Origin: Misgurnus anguillicaudatus | Taxonomy: Eukaryota > Chordata > Actinopteri > Cypriniformes > Cobitidae | NCBI RefSeq assembly: GCF_027580225.2 | Contig: NC_073346.2 | Location: forward strand, 12,984,001-13,048,000 | Reading direction: 5' to 3' | Length of the DNA stretch: 64,000 nt | Shown here: piece by piece, positions 1-12,200 of the stretch | Position numbering within the stretch: the first letter of the stretch is position 1 | How the letters are laid out: every line of letters begins with the position of its first letter | Notes under the pieces: generated by a model | What the model was told of the DNA's origin: nothing | Seen by the model: only the letters and a program-made list of their open reading frames with translations | Databases searched by the model: none | Translations under genes and position numbers: made by a program

Positions 1-2224
1 AACTGTATAGGTGATTATTAATGCACTTTGGTCCTAAAATACTAGCACATATATTTTTGTGCTTTATAAACAATGGTTCCCAGTAAAGTGATGCTACAGG
101 TTGGTACAAAATGGGAATTGTGCACTGCCAACCTTATGTATTATGCATATATGTATGTATGTTCAACAAAAACACTATTGATGCAAAGTCATTTCTGTTT
201 TAAAGTGTAAAACCAATAAGCATATTTATTGAAAAACAAGAAAATAGGGTCCGTGTTTTCATCGCAATGTCTAAGGCATTCGTAGAAATGGCTACTATTA
301 AGAATACTAATGGGGTTTACCTTCGCCTTTACACGATCACTAATAAAACGCATTTTTTAAATCATATTCGTGGTAGATTACCATACAGTGTTGGAGCTTT
401 TTAATATTGAACATTATTTGTTTGGTTCTAGTTTTCAAAGTGGTGCTGGATTGGTACTAGTCTACATAAATAAAAGGTTTATCAGGTTTTTAATGGTCCA
501 GCTGAAGTTCAAAAAGCAAGTATTCAAAAAAGCATTTTTATCCTAGATTGTAATAAAAGGATATCATTGTTGTGATCTATGGGTGTCTAAGGATTCAGGA
601 ATGGCATATGTTCTCTTCAGATCTAGTATACTGTATTTACATTTATTATCAATCTTAAATGCTTTTAGGTGAAGATTGCAGTGTATTTATGTTGTTTTGC
701 TGCTAAATTAAAAGTTTATATTATGGGTGCCGGTCTGTATGTTTAGTTTGAATTATTATTGATTTACAAAGTTTTTGTTATGACAAATGGTATCATGATT
801 TTTCCTTACAATTATGAGTAAATGTTATGTTGAATTGCATCATGTATAAATAAACTAATACTATTTTATATTGTTTCTATTTGGTTCTTATAGACACATG
901 ATCTTTAGTTTTGTTAATTTAAGTCATGTGGCTTTAATGAATTGTTAGCTATCCATCAGCAACATCTAATACATGTTGTGGGATACAACAAAAAAATCGT
1001 GCCTCATTTTGAAAAATTTAAATTATGGATTGACTGATGTGCATCTAAAGAGTTAAGCTTTTCAAAGAATTAGCATGATGTGTAACATAACACTCTCAGA
1101 AAAAGGTACAAAAGTTAAAAAAGGTCCTAATGTGTACCATTTAGGTACCTTCATGTACCTTTTCTCTGAGAGTGGACTGCATTAGATGGTGAAAATTATC
1201 TACACATCCACAGAAAAGTTAAAGTGTACTTTTGAACAAGCGGTAGCTGAATTTGATCATGTATTCACATGCTATCATCGACAGATGGCTCTCTTTTTAG
1301 AAAAGGTTATTAAATTAATTGCAATAGCTAATTATTTGTTGCAAACATCAAACCGTTTTTCTAAATGAAAAGTTTTAAATTCCTCTGTGGTGAACTTGCA
1401 GGCCCTTTACATTACTGAGCATTAGTGCTGAGCTGAATGACACGTGAATCATTGCTTTCAGACATTACCTGTGAGTCTGTTCATGGCCTGACCGCTTATA
1501 CTGTCTGCTTTTAGACAGATTTACTCATGGAGGGTTGAGACAGACGGTATCAGCAAGGGGGTCACAGACCAGGCAGCGTTTTCTTTTTCCCTTTGGGCAA
1601 AGACAAACTTTTTTTAAAACAAAAACTCTGCCTGAAGTTTTACATTTAATAATCATTTTAAATCAATAACTATTTATTTTTAATAAATGTGTTTATTCTA
1701 GTTACCAAAACATTTTGAACCCTTACTTGTGTTGTCAAAGGATCATCTGAAAATGTAGAACAATTCCTGAAGTGAGTGTTTAAAACTATAATTATTCAGT
1801 CTCATCATTTTAATATAAGCATATTTTTATATGAATGAATACTGCAACTTTTTAGAATAAAGAACGACTGTTGGGAGTATCAAAAAAACTTAGCTCTACA
1901 TATTTGTATCAAATTGTAAAAAAAAAATCAGTTTTTTTTCCTGCAAACTGTTTGAAAACAATTTGTACCATATGAGATCTTCATATACAAACACATACAC
2001 ACGTATTTGTGATTATAATGAAAGGGTCAGACACAGGAACTCTCACAGACATGCATTTCCTTCATTAGTAAACTCATTAAAATCAAAGACAGAGCAAATA
2101 TCTCATCTGAAGGATCTGACTCATACTTATTTGAACGAATAGGCTGCTGCTGCTGCTATAATTTGGCTGAGCTGGTCAACTTTTACAATAATGTTCATAT
2201 TAGCATTGTTTATCAGATATATAT
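1..2224. other. AT-rich intergenic DNA upstream of trim71
   Basis: No credible exon is visible. Open frames are short and lack codon bias. One 84-bp repeat copy (1091-1174) stands out. A stray AATAAA near 850 could mark the end of an upstream gene, but nothing else supports that. Confidence 0.5.
1091..1174. repeat. 84-bp inverted-repeat element (CACTCTCAG...CTGAGAGTG)
   Basis: The ends are inverted copies (CACTCTCAGAAAAAGGTAC and GTACCTTTTCTCTGAGAGTG). The inner motif (GGTCC/TAAT/GTACC) recurs at 12903-12993 and 54402-54520, so it is a dispersed short element. Confidence 0.75.
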
Positions 2225-2871
2225 TTAAAGGTGTAGTGTGTAAATTTTAGCGAATTGCGAATTGCAACCAACGGTTTAGTCCACTGCTCACCCCTCACTT
2301 TTGAAACACATAGAGAAGCTACGGTAGCCGCCACCGGACAAACATGTCATCGTCAGAGACAACTTAGTAAAAAAAATTGTCCATTAAGGGCTTCTGTAGA
2401 AAAATGGCGGCACAAAATGGCGACTTCCATGTAAGGGGACCCTCGGTGTATAGACGGTTTCATCGGACGCACGTGCGCTGACGCGATACTTTACTTCCGG
2501 TTTAGTTTTTTTTAATGGTCTGACCAATTGCTAAACTGATCTCTTGAACAAAAACCTCGTCGAAAATAACAAATGTTTTGGTTTTAGGGTAATCTATGTG
2601 TTTTTTTACTTGTTATATAAATAAACTACGTTTAAAGAACTTTGTTGTTATTTATTCTTAGCGGAGTTTACCAGAAGTTACGTGCGGGCCACGACAGCCG
2701 CTTGTTTACTGCTGAAACCGTCTATATAGATAAAAAGGTCTTGTTCTAAGATAATAAAAACATAACGGTTCATTATGAAAGGTCTTTATACACCCCTGAT
2801 AACATAGTTTTGTATATTATTTTGCATTTCTGTCAAGAGATCCTTCTAAAACTTACACACTGCACCTTTAA
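2225..2871. mobile_element. MITE-like element with TTAAAGG termini, holding a nested element
   Basis: The ends (AAAGGTGTAGTGTGTAA and TTACACACTGCACCTTTAA) are inverted copies. A relative lies in opposite orientation at 57933-58293. A second element, 2449-2726, sits inside it. Confidence 0.8.
2449..2726. mobile_element. nested inverted-repeat element (TATAGACGGTTTCA ends)
   Basis: The 14-bp terminal inverted repeats are perfect: TATAGACGGTTTCA and TGAAACCGTCTATA. An inner motif (GTCGAAAATAA...TGTTTTGGTTT) recurs at about 16867 in a longer relative. Confidence 0.75.
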
Positions 2872-4629
2872 GTAGTATATAAATAGTATCTGAATACGTT
2901 AATTTCTCCAGGAATATATGAAAATGATATGTGACCTTGCCTGTGTAATTTTTACTGTTTCTGCATAAATTAATACTACATAATGTAAAGAGCATTATGT
3001 GAAAATATAACCTTGATATTGACTGAGTTCATGTCAAAGATGGGAATTAAAGTGAAATCAATGATTGAAATCAAACTTTGATGCTCCTAAACTTAGAATT
3101 ACATTATAAGACTTTAGCCTGGATCTTACAGACAGGGTCACATATATGATATGCAATACCAGTCTTCTGATCAGATATTTTACTAGTATAATATTTAGTC
3201 AATTAACATGAATATTTAATGTCACATTGAATTGCATACGCCATAGCAATTACAAATGAATAGAAGTGGCTAATTGTCAATTAGTCAGGGCAACAGTGAT
3301 ACGACAGGATGCAACAGGGCAAGACTCTTTGTTAAGTAAGTGGATATAAGTGTAATCCCATGATTAAGACAGGTCGGTGGGAAACCCCACTGATAATGGA
3401 TCTTTCACTTGCATTGTAAAGGGGTACCACATAAAGGCAATCAAAAATGTACGCTTGTGCACACAGTGTTACTTTTCACCATTGCATGATTTGCAAACTA
3501 ATTTTTGTGAATATAGTAACCATTTTATTTGAACTTGTGTATTCACTACGCATTGAAACTTTTATGTTTTTTTATTGAATATTCACTTTTGACCAATACC
3601 AGTTTAATAAAGCATCTTATTAAGGCTGATGTAAGCTGTTTTCTGAGCATAAGAAAGAATCAGTGCATTGGTCTACACAAACAAACAAACAAACTAATAA
3701 CCTCGCCTGTGGTCATTTCCACCATCTGACATGACCCTTCCTTGCTTTGCTTAGTTTTGCCGAGCCTCTGCCCTTACCCAACCCCCGTTCCGGCTTTTCC
3801 TCATGCAGATCAATGGAATGTCCTTCGGATGGCCGGAGCTCGGCAGCAGTGCGGCCAGCTCTAATCCAAACCACAATAATGGGGTCAAAGGGTCCCTCCC
3901 GAAGCTCTGTCTTTCAGCCTGGCATCCCACTGCTTTATTGGGCAGCCTGCATCTGGAGCCTGAGCCCCACCGAGAAGCTTCCTTCCTTGTCACAAGAGCC
4001 ACCCCAGCACCCCGTCCTAAGTGCCCATAAATGCGCACAAAAGCCAGTCCTACATGTGGTAGCTATCTATTACAGAAGGGGCCCTCAGGAGGGGTAGCAT
4101 CAATTACAAAGGGTTGAAATTGATTTCATAGTTTCAGGTGTGGGGGAAATGAGTTTTTACTGTTGAGAGATGATGGCAGTGAGAATTTAAAACAGCGATG
4201 GACGTGAGGGTACAGCCAGGGGGTCTGCATGTACTTGGATAATGTTTCTTCTTAACCTCTTTTTGTCTAATGTACTGCTACAGGCGCATTAATGAGGCTT
4301 AAGCATTCATCACATCAAATCCAGTAACGTTTAACTCATTTTCTAATGCACGTCATTTTACATGATCATTAAAAAATGAGTGAGGTGGATAAAAAAAGTG
4401 ACTTGGCAAGAAGCACATATATTTTGCTTTGGGTGTCACTCACACAAACGTAGCCTATAAAAATACACACAAAACAGAAAAAAAAACATGCAAAAACAGC
4501 GTTTTTTTAATTGTATTATAATTCAATTGTATCAAACAGTAAACAATATTGTGTTTTCCAACAATAAATAATATACTTTGACAGACATCTATTCACATTT
4601 CAATCATTGACTACACATAGAACATTCCA
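2872..4629. other. intergenic DNA with a GC-rich block at 3740-4095
   Basis: Mostly AT-rich and featureless. The block at 3740-4095 is clearly GC-richer, and long frames are open on both strands. I see no repeat family and no splice-site-bounded exon in it. It could be a conserved cis-regulatory element of trim71. There is no direct proof. Confidence 0.35.
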
Positions 4630-5563
4630 GTGTACTATATTATTGGTGGATCCGCTGCCACGCCCCCTCGGAACATAAGCCACGCCCCCAGAGTGATCTC
4701 AGGCGGAAGTGTGCGTGAGCCTTTTTCAGTAAGGAGTCTTTCGTTTGAGATCACGCGTTGTTGAATTGTCGTCCGAATAAAAAAAATGAACGCGGATTAA
4801 AGAGGCGCGTCGTTTGTTTTGCTACGAGGCGAATGTGGCCGTGCGTATTTTTCTCATCGGATGTGCGGTTGAAACCTGAGGAAAAACCGCAACGTTAGGT
4901 GGAAGCGAAAGGTCGAATGGTTACTTTTTTACTCCTCGCCAAACTGAGGGAAGTTAAAATGAGCTTTTCTGCATGAGACTCATCATCGCAACGACATCTT
5001 AAAGGCTCGTCCCGTGCTAACGGGCTACATGGGACATACTTTGAATTATTTAATCGCGTCCTGCACGAACACATACGGAGCGCGTTGAGAAGAAAATCGC
5101 GCAGATGGTCGACTGACGCGCGTTCATGGAAAACCGACGTGTTTGCGTTTGGGAAGAGAAATATTGACAGTGTATCGCGCGCGTTTGCCCCTCGCGTCAT
5201 GCGACGGTGGGGGAGGATCGGAGCGGAGCAGGGACCTTGCAGCGGATTTCATGTTTCGCAACAATGTTAAAGCCCCACACCGAGAATTTATAAGGCCTCA
5301 AAATGACACTTTTCCAAATGGCTAAAGTGCACTAAAAAAGTTATTATACGAACGCGAGCGTTATTGTTGAGCTTTAACTGCAAGTTAATGTAAAAATAGA
5401 GCCTCATGAATGTATACCAGTGATATGTAGTTCGCAGTACAGCCTGTTTAGTCTACGATCTACATTAAGAATCTGCTAAGAAAATTCAGGGAAATCTTTC
5501 TCAAGCCATCGTGTGTCTTAACGCATCTTTATGTCTGAAGTTATCCTTTGGTCCTCTGCGCAA
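4630..5563 (+). promoter_or_regulatory. trim71: trim71 promoter and 5' leader (CpG-rich)
   Basis: Base composition changes sharply here from AT-rich DNA to sequence rich in CpG. It holds an inverted CCAAT box (ATTGG at about 4641) and two GC-box/CACGCCCC motifs (about 4659 and 4681). Many CG dinucleotides occur between 4750 and 5260. I see no TATA box, which is typical of a CpG-island promoter. The start of transcription cannot be fixed from sequence, and it is uncertain whether a 5' non-coding exon exists. Confidence 0.6.
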
Positions 5564-6250
5564 ATGGCGTCTTTCCCAGACTCCGACCTGCAAACATGTC
5601 CGCTGTGCAAGGAGCTGTGCGGCTGCTCTGCTCCGATCTCCTCCAACTCATCTACCTCCTCCTCTTCCTCTCAGACCTCCAGTTCCTCATCTACCTCATC
5701 CACCAGAAGACTGCACGTCCTGCCTTGTCTGCACGCCTTTTGCAGGCAATGCCTAGAGGGCCACCGAAACCCCGGTGACCCTCTGAAGCTCAGATGCCCC
5801 ACGTGTGACCAAAAAGTATCTCTGTCCGAATCGGGCGTCGACGCCCTCCCCTCCTCCAACTTTCTCTTCAGCAACCTGCTGGATGTGGTGGTGTCCGCCG
5901 AGGAGCAGGTCAAGAACGGTCGGTCGTCTTCGGTGGTCCATCACGGTGGTCTTCTGAGACCCCAGCACCTCTCGGATCCTCAGTGCAGCTCTTGTGATGA
6001 GGGTAACCCCGCTACCTCCCACTGCCTGGACTGCCAGGAGTACCTGTGTGATAACTGCGTGCGCGCCCACCAGAGAGTCCGGCTCACCAAAGATCACTTC
6101 ATTGAGGGGCTGATGGAAAGCTTGCACATGGCCAACCGCGCCAACAACTCCAACACACCTGTGAACCTGACCCAGTCCTTTCATAACAGCTTCTCCATGC
6201 TGAACGTTTTCCAGGAGAGAATGGACTTTTGTCAGCAACATGACAACGCG
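5564..6250 (+). CDS. trim71: trim71 coding exon 1 (RING, B-box 1, start of B-box 2)
   Basis: This exon encodes residues 1-229. It contains the whole RING, the Ser/Thr-rich insert, the linker, B-box 1 (Cys141, Cys144, Cys154, Cys157, Cys162, Cys165, His169, His178) and the first two ligands of B-box 2 (Cys223, His226). The exon ends before a clear donor, GTGAGT at 6251. The ATG has G at +4 but C at -3, so the context is only moderate. The linker between RING and B-box 1 is shorter than the long Ala/Pro/His-rich stretch of the mammalian protein, which accounts for most of the length difference. Confidence 0.95.
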
Positions 6251-9200
6251 GTGAGTTTATGATAACTGATACAGCTGCCATATAAAGTCTTTATGATTTG
6301 TGTATATGGATTTGCCTGATGGCCTTGTGGTTGAGGCTAAAAACACATCATAAACAATCACAAACATTTTAAAGATATAATGGGAACGACTCCCATTATA
6401 TCCATTAAAATGTTTGTGATTGTTTATGTTGGTATTCGTTGTAATGGTCTGTAGTGGTAATGTGTTTGGTTTTTATCTGGCTAATGGGAACCAATAGAAT
6501 TACATTGGAAAATCTTGCTGGAATAAAGCATTACATAAAGGCATTTTTCTTTTAATTGGTAAACAGCTGATGATTCATAATGGCCTGCATTATATTGGGG
6601 GGGTTTATATATGCCCCCTCCCATGCAGGCCATTATGACTATATAAAACATTTTTAAATTCATATAGACATTTTCTACGATTATATATTGCGATATGAGG
6701 CATTGCTTTTTTCGTTTAGCTCTGGGTGTTATTAAAACCTTATTTGGAGCCATATTATTGGTTCCACCATGTCTTATTTCTCTCTGACGTTTGAAACTGC
6801 TCTTGTATAGTGTAACACTGACAAATTCAATTCAGTTTTATTTATATAGCGCTTTCCACAATTGTTAATTGTTGCAAAGCAGCTTTACATGAGTAGATGT
6901 AGGGGAGAACACAGAAAAGCAATAGATAATATAAGAAGTAGAATATTGCGGCTAAGGATAAACCGTGCAAGCGAGCGTAGTAATAATGTAACGTATACAG
7001 TAAAGTGCTAAGTTAAGCCAAAGTTGGCTGACTCTCCCGGGAACGAAAAAAACCCCTAGGAGAAAACCCAGTGGGAAAAACTCCTAGAAGGACAAAAACC
7101 CTTGGGAGAAATTAATATATATTTATATATATAAACACAGTAGGGATAGGAAGCTGGTAAGCGGATTAAACTGGTTCAGCCGGTGGTCTGAGGCATCCAA
7201 AATAGTTTACCTTTTGAAAAAAAAAAGGTTTGCACGTTCTGTGATGTGACTTTCAGATGCGCACATTGCACAGTCAATGCTGAAAGAATATTTTGTGCAG
7301 CCCTAGTATTTGTAGTGAAAACCATTAGAATTTGTATTAGCCACGTGACGTAACTAATAGGTTGCTTGTTCAAACATCAGTATTGTTAAAGAGCACCAAT
7401 GGTGCGATTCACGATTAGTGAATAGATCAGTGTTAGTACACGATATGCAAAAAGTACATACCCCAAAGTAAACGATGACAAGAGTTATCATCTCCAATGT
7501 AAATCTCTTTTCTTGGACTACAACAAACACACGGATTGTAGGCAACAGTTTACTTCCTGGGATTGGTGATGTAGTAAAGACAGACATTATCATAATTCAC
7601 AGTTAACTCCTGTTGGAATTGCAATGTGCGCAAATCTATCAAATGTGGTAAGAAGCGACATATTTCCGGCCAATCACAATGTACAGATAAGCTGGCCAAT
7701 CAGGGACACAGCTTTTTTTAAATCCATGCGTTTCAGTAAGAGAGTGAAATCTGGAGCTACACAAATGTACGGTATGTGAAATATAATGTGTTTTTAACCA
7801 TAAACCACGTGAACACATTGTATTATACCAAATACACAAAATAACGGTTTTAGCAATGAAATAGGTGTTCTTTAACCACCAGTTACTTGACTGATTCCCA
7901 CTTTAATAAATGGTACTGTAAGTTGCTTTGGATGAAAGCTTTTGCTAACTTTGTGTTCAGAAGCTGAACATTAAGCAGGCGTGCCCACCAAGACATTTGC
8001 GCCGATGGCTGGCATATGTTTTCAATTGTTGTGCAGCGCTTTTCAAAAAAGCCAGCAACTGGCGAGTTTTGTCTGTGACGTTTTTTCTATGCTTAGCGCT
8101 GACTCCGCTGAGAGTTGAAAAATATTTAACTTTGGCTCATCAGTGTCACTTCTCACTCAGCTGTCCAATCACAGTGGAGGAGGGATGGGACAAAAATCAC
8201 AACAACCAACCGGCGCATAGTTTAACAACAGATAAACAAAGCAGAAGTATCATAGCAATCAAGCGCTCAGCTGAAAAAAGCTGACAAGTGGCTAAATTCG
8301 GCGTCTGCCTGGCGTTTTCATCCGCGTTTTAATGTGTTGGTGTGCACACCCTCTAATGCATAGGCATGTTGCATTGAGCTTCATTTTGTTTTTTTCCATT
8401 AAGCAGAATTTAGCCTGCCTGCCAGGATATAATGGCATTCTAGAAATATCAATTTGTTTTTAGCGTTATGAATTTCAGTGTAATATGCAGAACGCATTTT
8501 TTTCTCCAGGCCTTAATGCTATTTTCTGTTTGACCAATGTTTTACCTGGAGCTAGGAGGAATTGCCTGCGATAATGAATGCGATATTGCCTAACTTGTCA
8601 GTGAACTATGGCTATGCGTCATAACGTAAATGCCGCTCCATCTGAAAACAGGTGATGCCGATTTACTACTAATCAAGGAAACCAGCTTTACTGACGAGAT
8701 GCGAATAATAATTGTAGCCGATTTATCAGCCACCTCAATTACACACTTCTGTGTTCTGTTCTTTGTGAACATCACAGACCTATTATTTAATTTATATATT
8801 GTAAATATGGACATTTTCCAGTTTTTATCTGTGGTCTTTACACTGTCCATGATATCAGACTGGAAAAGTCTTGTTTAGCTATCAAGTCCAATTGAAGAAA
8901 ATAAATGCAAATAAAATTAAAGGAACAGTATGTAAGATATTTATATCAATTAATCATAAAATGACCTGGTATTTCACTATAAATTAAGAAATCATGTTCA
9001 TTTCAAATATTTATATCACTGACAACAGTGGTCCAGCCAGGATATTGTCATTTAATAAGTGGAGTTGCAGCCCTCAACTGATGTTTATATTGTCATCTAG
9101 TGTTTTGGTCTGATGTGCAACCCTCCTATCTACCAATCACAAAGTCAGTAGTGTTTCGGTGTACAGGTGGCCAACTCTGTTCTAGTTACTACAGCTGCAG

Positions 9201-12200
9201 CTACGAACGTGTTAGATAAAAAATGTCATGAATCCGAAATATGTTGTGACAAAGTCTGAAATAAAACAGGGATTAGGAGAAGCCTTTGAAAGATGGAGAC
9301 GGCTGAAAAGGTAGAGGAATTTGAATCTGCCATGATCGCGTAACATTATGCCTTCTCTATTGTATATTTTGCTGCATGCACAAAAAAACTATATGGATTG
9401 AGGATTATTTTATACAAAGTATGATGGAATATCAATATTTCTCATATGTAATATGTTTGTGGACACAAACTGCAAATGGATGTTATAATGTGAACGTTTG
9501 GCATCGAGATTGCCCTGATCGCATAACGATATGCCTTCTCCGTAGTAGAATCGCGCTGCGTGCACAACTATTGAAAAACAATATGATTGAGGATTATTTT
9601 ATACAAAATCCGATGGAATATCAATATTTCACGTTTGGCATGGAGCAGCGCAAGCCTGGAGTTGGACTATGGACGTGCTGTTTCATAATAAAGGTATGAT
9701 GTCATCTTATGAATGAACATTTCAAATATGACCTCGTTGCATTAAATTTATTAGTCATTTTGCTAGAGCATTTATTTTATGAAACAGCACTTCGAAATGA
9801 CATCTCAACCCTTTGTAATGATATATATGGCATGACAAGTTTAAAGATGAAAGTATACTAGGGACGTCCGCATGATGTCATTTTCGTCATCAGGACAGTC
9901 CGTGTACAACAGCGAATGCGCGTGAAAATATTTAGACCGGACACTCCACTACAAACAATTTTACAAAGGAAATAGACAGCATTTGCACACACACTATCGT
10001 TTTTCTTCTTTAACCTTTACTTCTTCCAAGAACAGAAAGCTGTGGAGCATGTTTGTTACCATAATGTTTGATTCCTGTTCTTTGTTGTCATGTTGTTTTG
10101 TTCTAAACTGTGTTTGCAATGGTGGATCAATTACTTTTATTCACCTATCCTAATGGTTTAATGTACTGTAAATGTCGACAAATCATTGCTGCCCTGGCGG
10201 CCTCTTAGACTAATAATTTAAATAAGAAATCGTTTGTATTGCGTAAAGTGTCGAACGCGACCATCCGCGGGGAGTATACTTGGAAAGCTGCGCGGACACT
10301 GAAAAAAGGTATACCCCGGCCTTAATACCCTTCTTCATCAATATGATGCATTGTAAACTTAATAGTAAACAAAGACTCGTCGGGCCTGCCAGCATGGCCA
10401 GGTCAGCTTAAAAGCTTTAAAAGAAAAGAAACTTGTGTAGGATTGTGTAGGACTCGTCACTTGCCATTGGAAGATTCTTGTAGCAACCAGTACGTTCCTG
10501 TTGGATCCTGCAGCCTATACTATCTGGCAACCTCGAGTCAGGGGGGAGGGGAATGGGAAACACTGCTCTACATGATTTGAAAGTGATTGCAGTACCATTT
10601 TTGGCCACGGTTTCTTTAAACTGTGGTTATTGTTTTAATCTAGATCCATTTTTTTTTCATAGTGAGATTGTAATTTTACATTAAAATTGTCATTATAGTC
10701 TATTGAAACCGTCAAATATATGCATTCCGTTCATCTTGTTCAAGTTACACGTTCATGTTCAGGGCTCCATACTGTGGCCAAATGGTTGGCATTTTGTGTG
10801 AGTTTTTTTAGACAGCGCAAGAAGTTTTTACAAGTACTTGCACATGTGCGACCAGCAAATTTTGAATTTCTTCTAGTTGGTATTTCATGTTGAAAATGAG
10901 TAGATTGCAAGCCCACAAATGTGCAGTGGCATATATAGGCATGGGCGACATGGGAGCGGCATTTTGCGGGGGAAAATTATGCGTGACCAGGATATACCCC
11001 TCATTTGCATGACACTTTAATCGTTTTGTCATTAACCAAAGTCAGTCTGGAGCCCTGAAGTTTGATATTTTTTGTAATGTTGTATCCATGTGTGAAACAA
11101 GTTATTTTTATAGGACAGTGGGAGAGTCCATGTCTCAATGCAGGAAAAAATCATCAGTTTCGAGGTATTGGAAATATATCACCGCATCATCTTCAATGCA
11201 CATAACAGGACTCCAATTTCACTGGGTCCTTGAGTTTTTCATTGTAACTCGTGTAATCTATTATCATCTGTAGAGCATGCAGTAATCTCAGTAGATTGGG
11301 TTGGCTGTGCCTATAGAGTCCAATGACATAACTTCCCAGAATCCACCTGGGAGACGAACAGTGGTGTTCTCAATCACTGTCTTTCTCCCCCTCCCTCCTT
11401 CCCTCCCACTCCCTCCCAGACCTCTAGTCTCTCTCTCTTGATTTGAGGATTTTCGTTTGGGTAAACAGATCTGACCAGTAGATGCTTTTCACATTCCTGC
11501 TACTCTGTGAGGAAAGCTGTGTGTGCTGGAGGTCAATAAATGGTGAAAGGTCAAACAGTAATGTGTAAGAGTCGGTGAGTAACATCCACCACCGTCCCGT
11601 TCCCAAAATGATTCATAGTTACGGTTACCAGCGCTTTGTCATCAAGGCATCAGCTCTTGTATGCACTGAAACCTGAACAAAAATCTTTTGTTTCCCTTTT
11701 TAATTAATGGGAGGGGTAATAATGTGCATCTCTTTGTTTGAAAGTAATTGCCCTTGCATTATTTATGCACCGTCCACAGTTTATGCCATTGACTTCTTAG
11801 GTTGTAGGAGAGAGGTCTGTTATGCTGTACTTACACCGTAATAGTTTAAGGAATAGTGTCATTTCCAAAAGTGAAAATTTTGTCATTGCTTCCTTAGACA
11901 TTGTTTTAGACCTGTACGACTTTCTTCTTTCTTCCTTTCTTTCTTTGAGCACACAAGGAGACGTTAGGCTGAGTTTTCTTGACTAACACCCACAGTCACC
12001 ATTCCCTTTTATTTAATAAATGAAGGGTGACTGTAAATGGTGACACTTTTCAGCTCTTTACATACTGCTATATGTAGAGTTAGGTAAATAATTGCAGAAT
12101 ATTCAGTTATTTCTTTTCGATGTGTCTTCATTCACTTCAATCATTAGCATTTTCATCAATCTTAATGTCAGGGGTTTTCAGTCTTTGATGCCAGGGAGCC

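Noticed and set aside
3747..4097. Open frames of 75-116 codons on both strands
   Set aside because: Open in several frames at once because of GC content; no family match, no splice context. Kept only as a possible regulatory block.
5531..5563. Upstream in-frame ATG extending trim71 by 11 residues
   Set aside because: Weak context and no match to the conserved TRIM71 N terminus, which begins MASFP at 5564.
5753..6241. 162-codon antisense frame over exon 1
   Set aside because: Shadow of the RING/B-box exon in GC-rich sequence.
9376..9699. 107-codon open frame
   Set aside because: Lies in the duplicated part of a transposon; the repeated peptide (IEDYFIQ...MEYQYF) comes from the DNA duplication and is closed in copy B.
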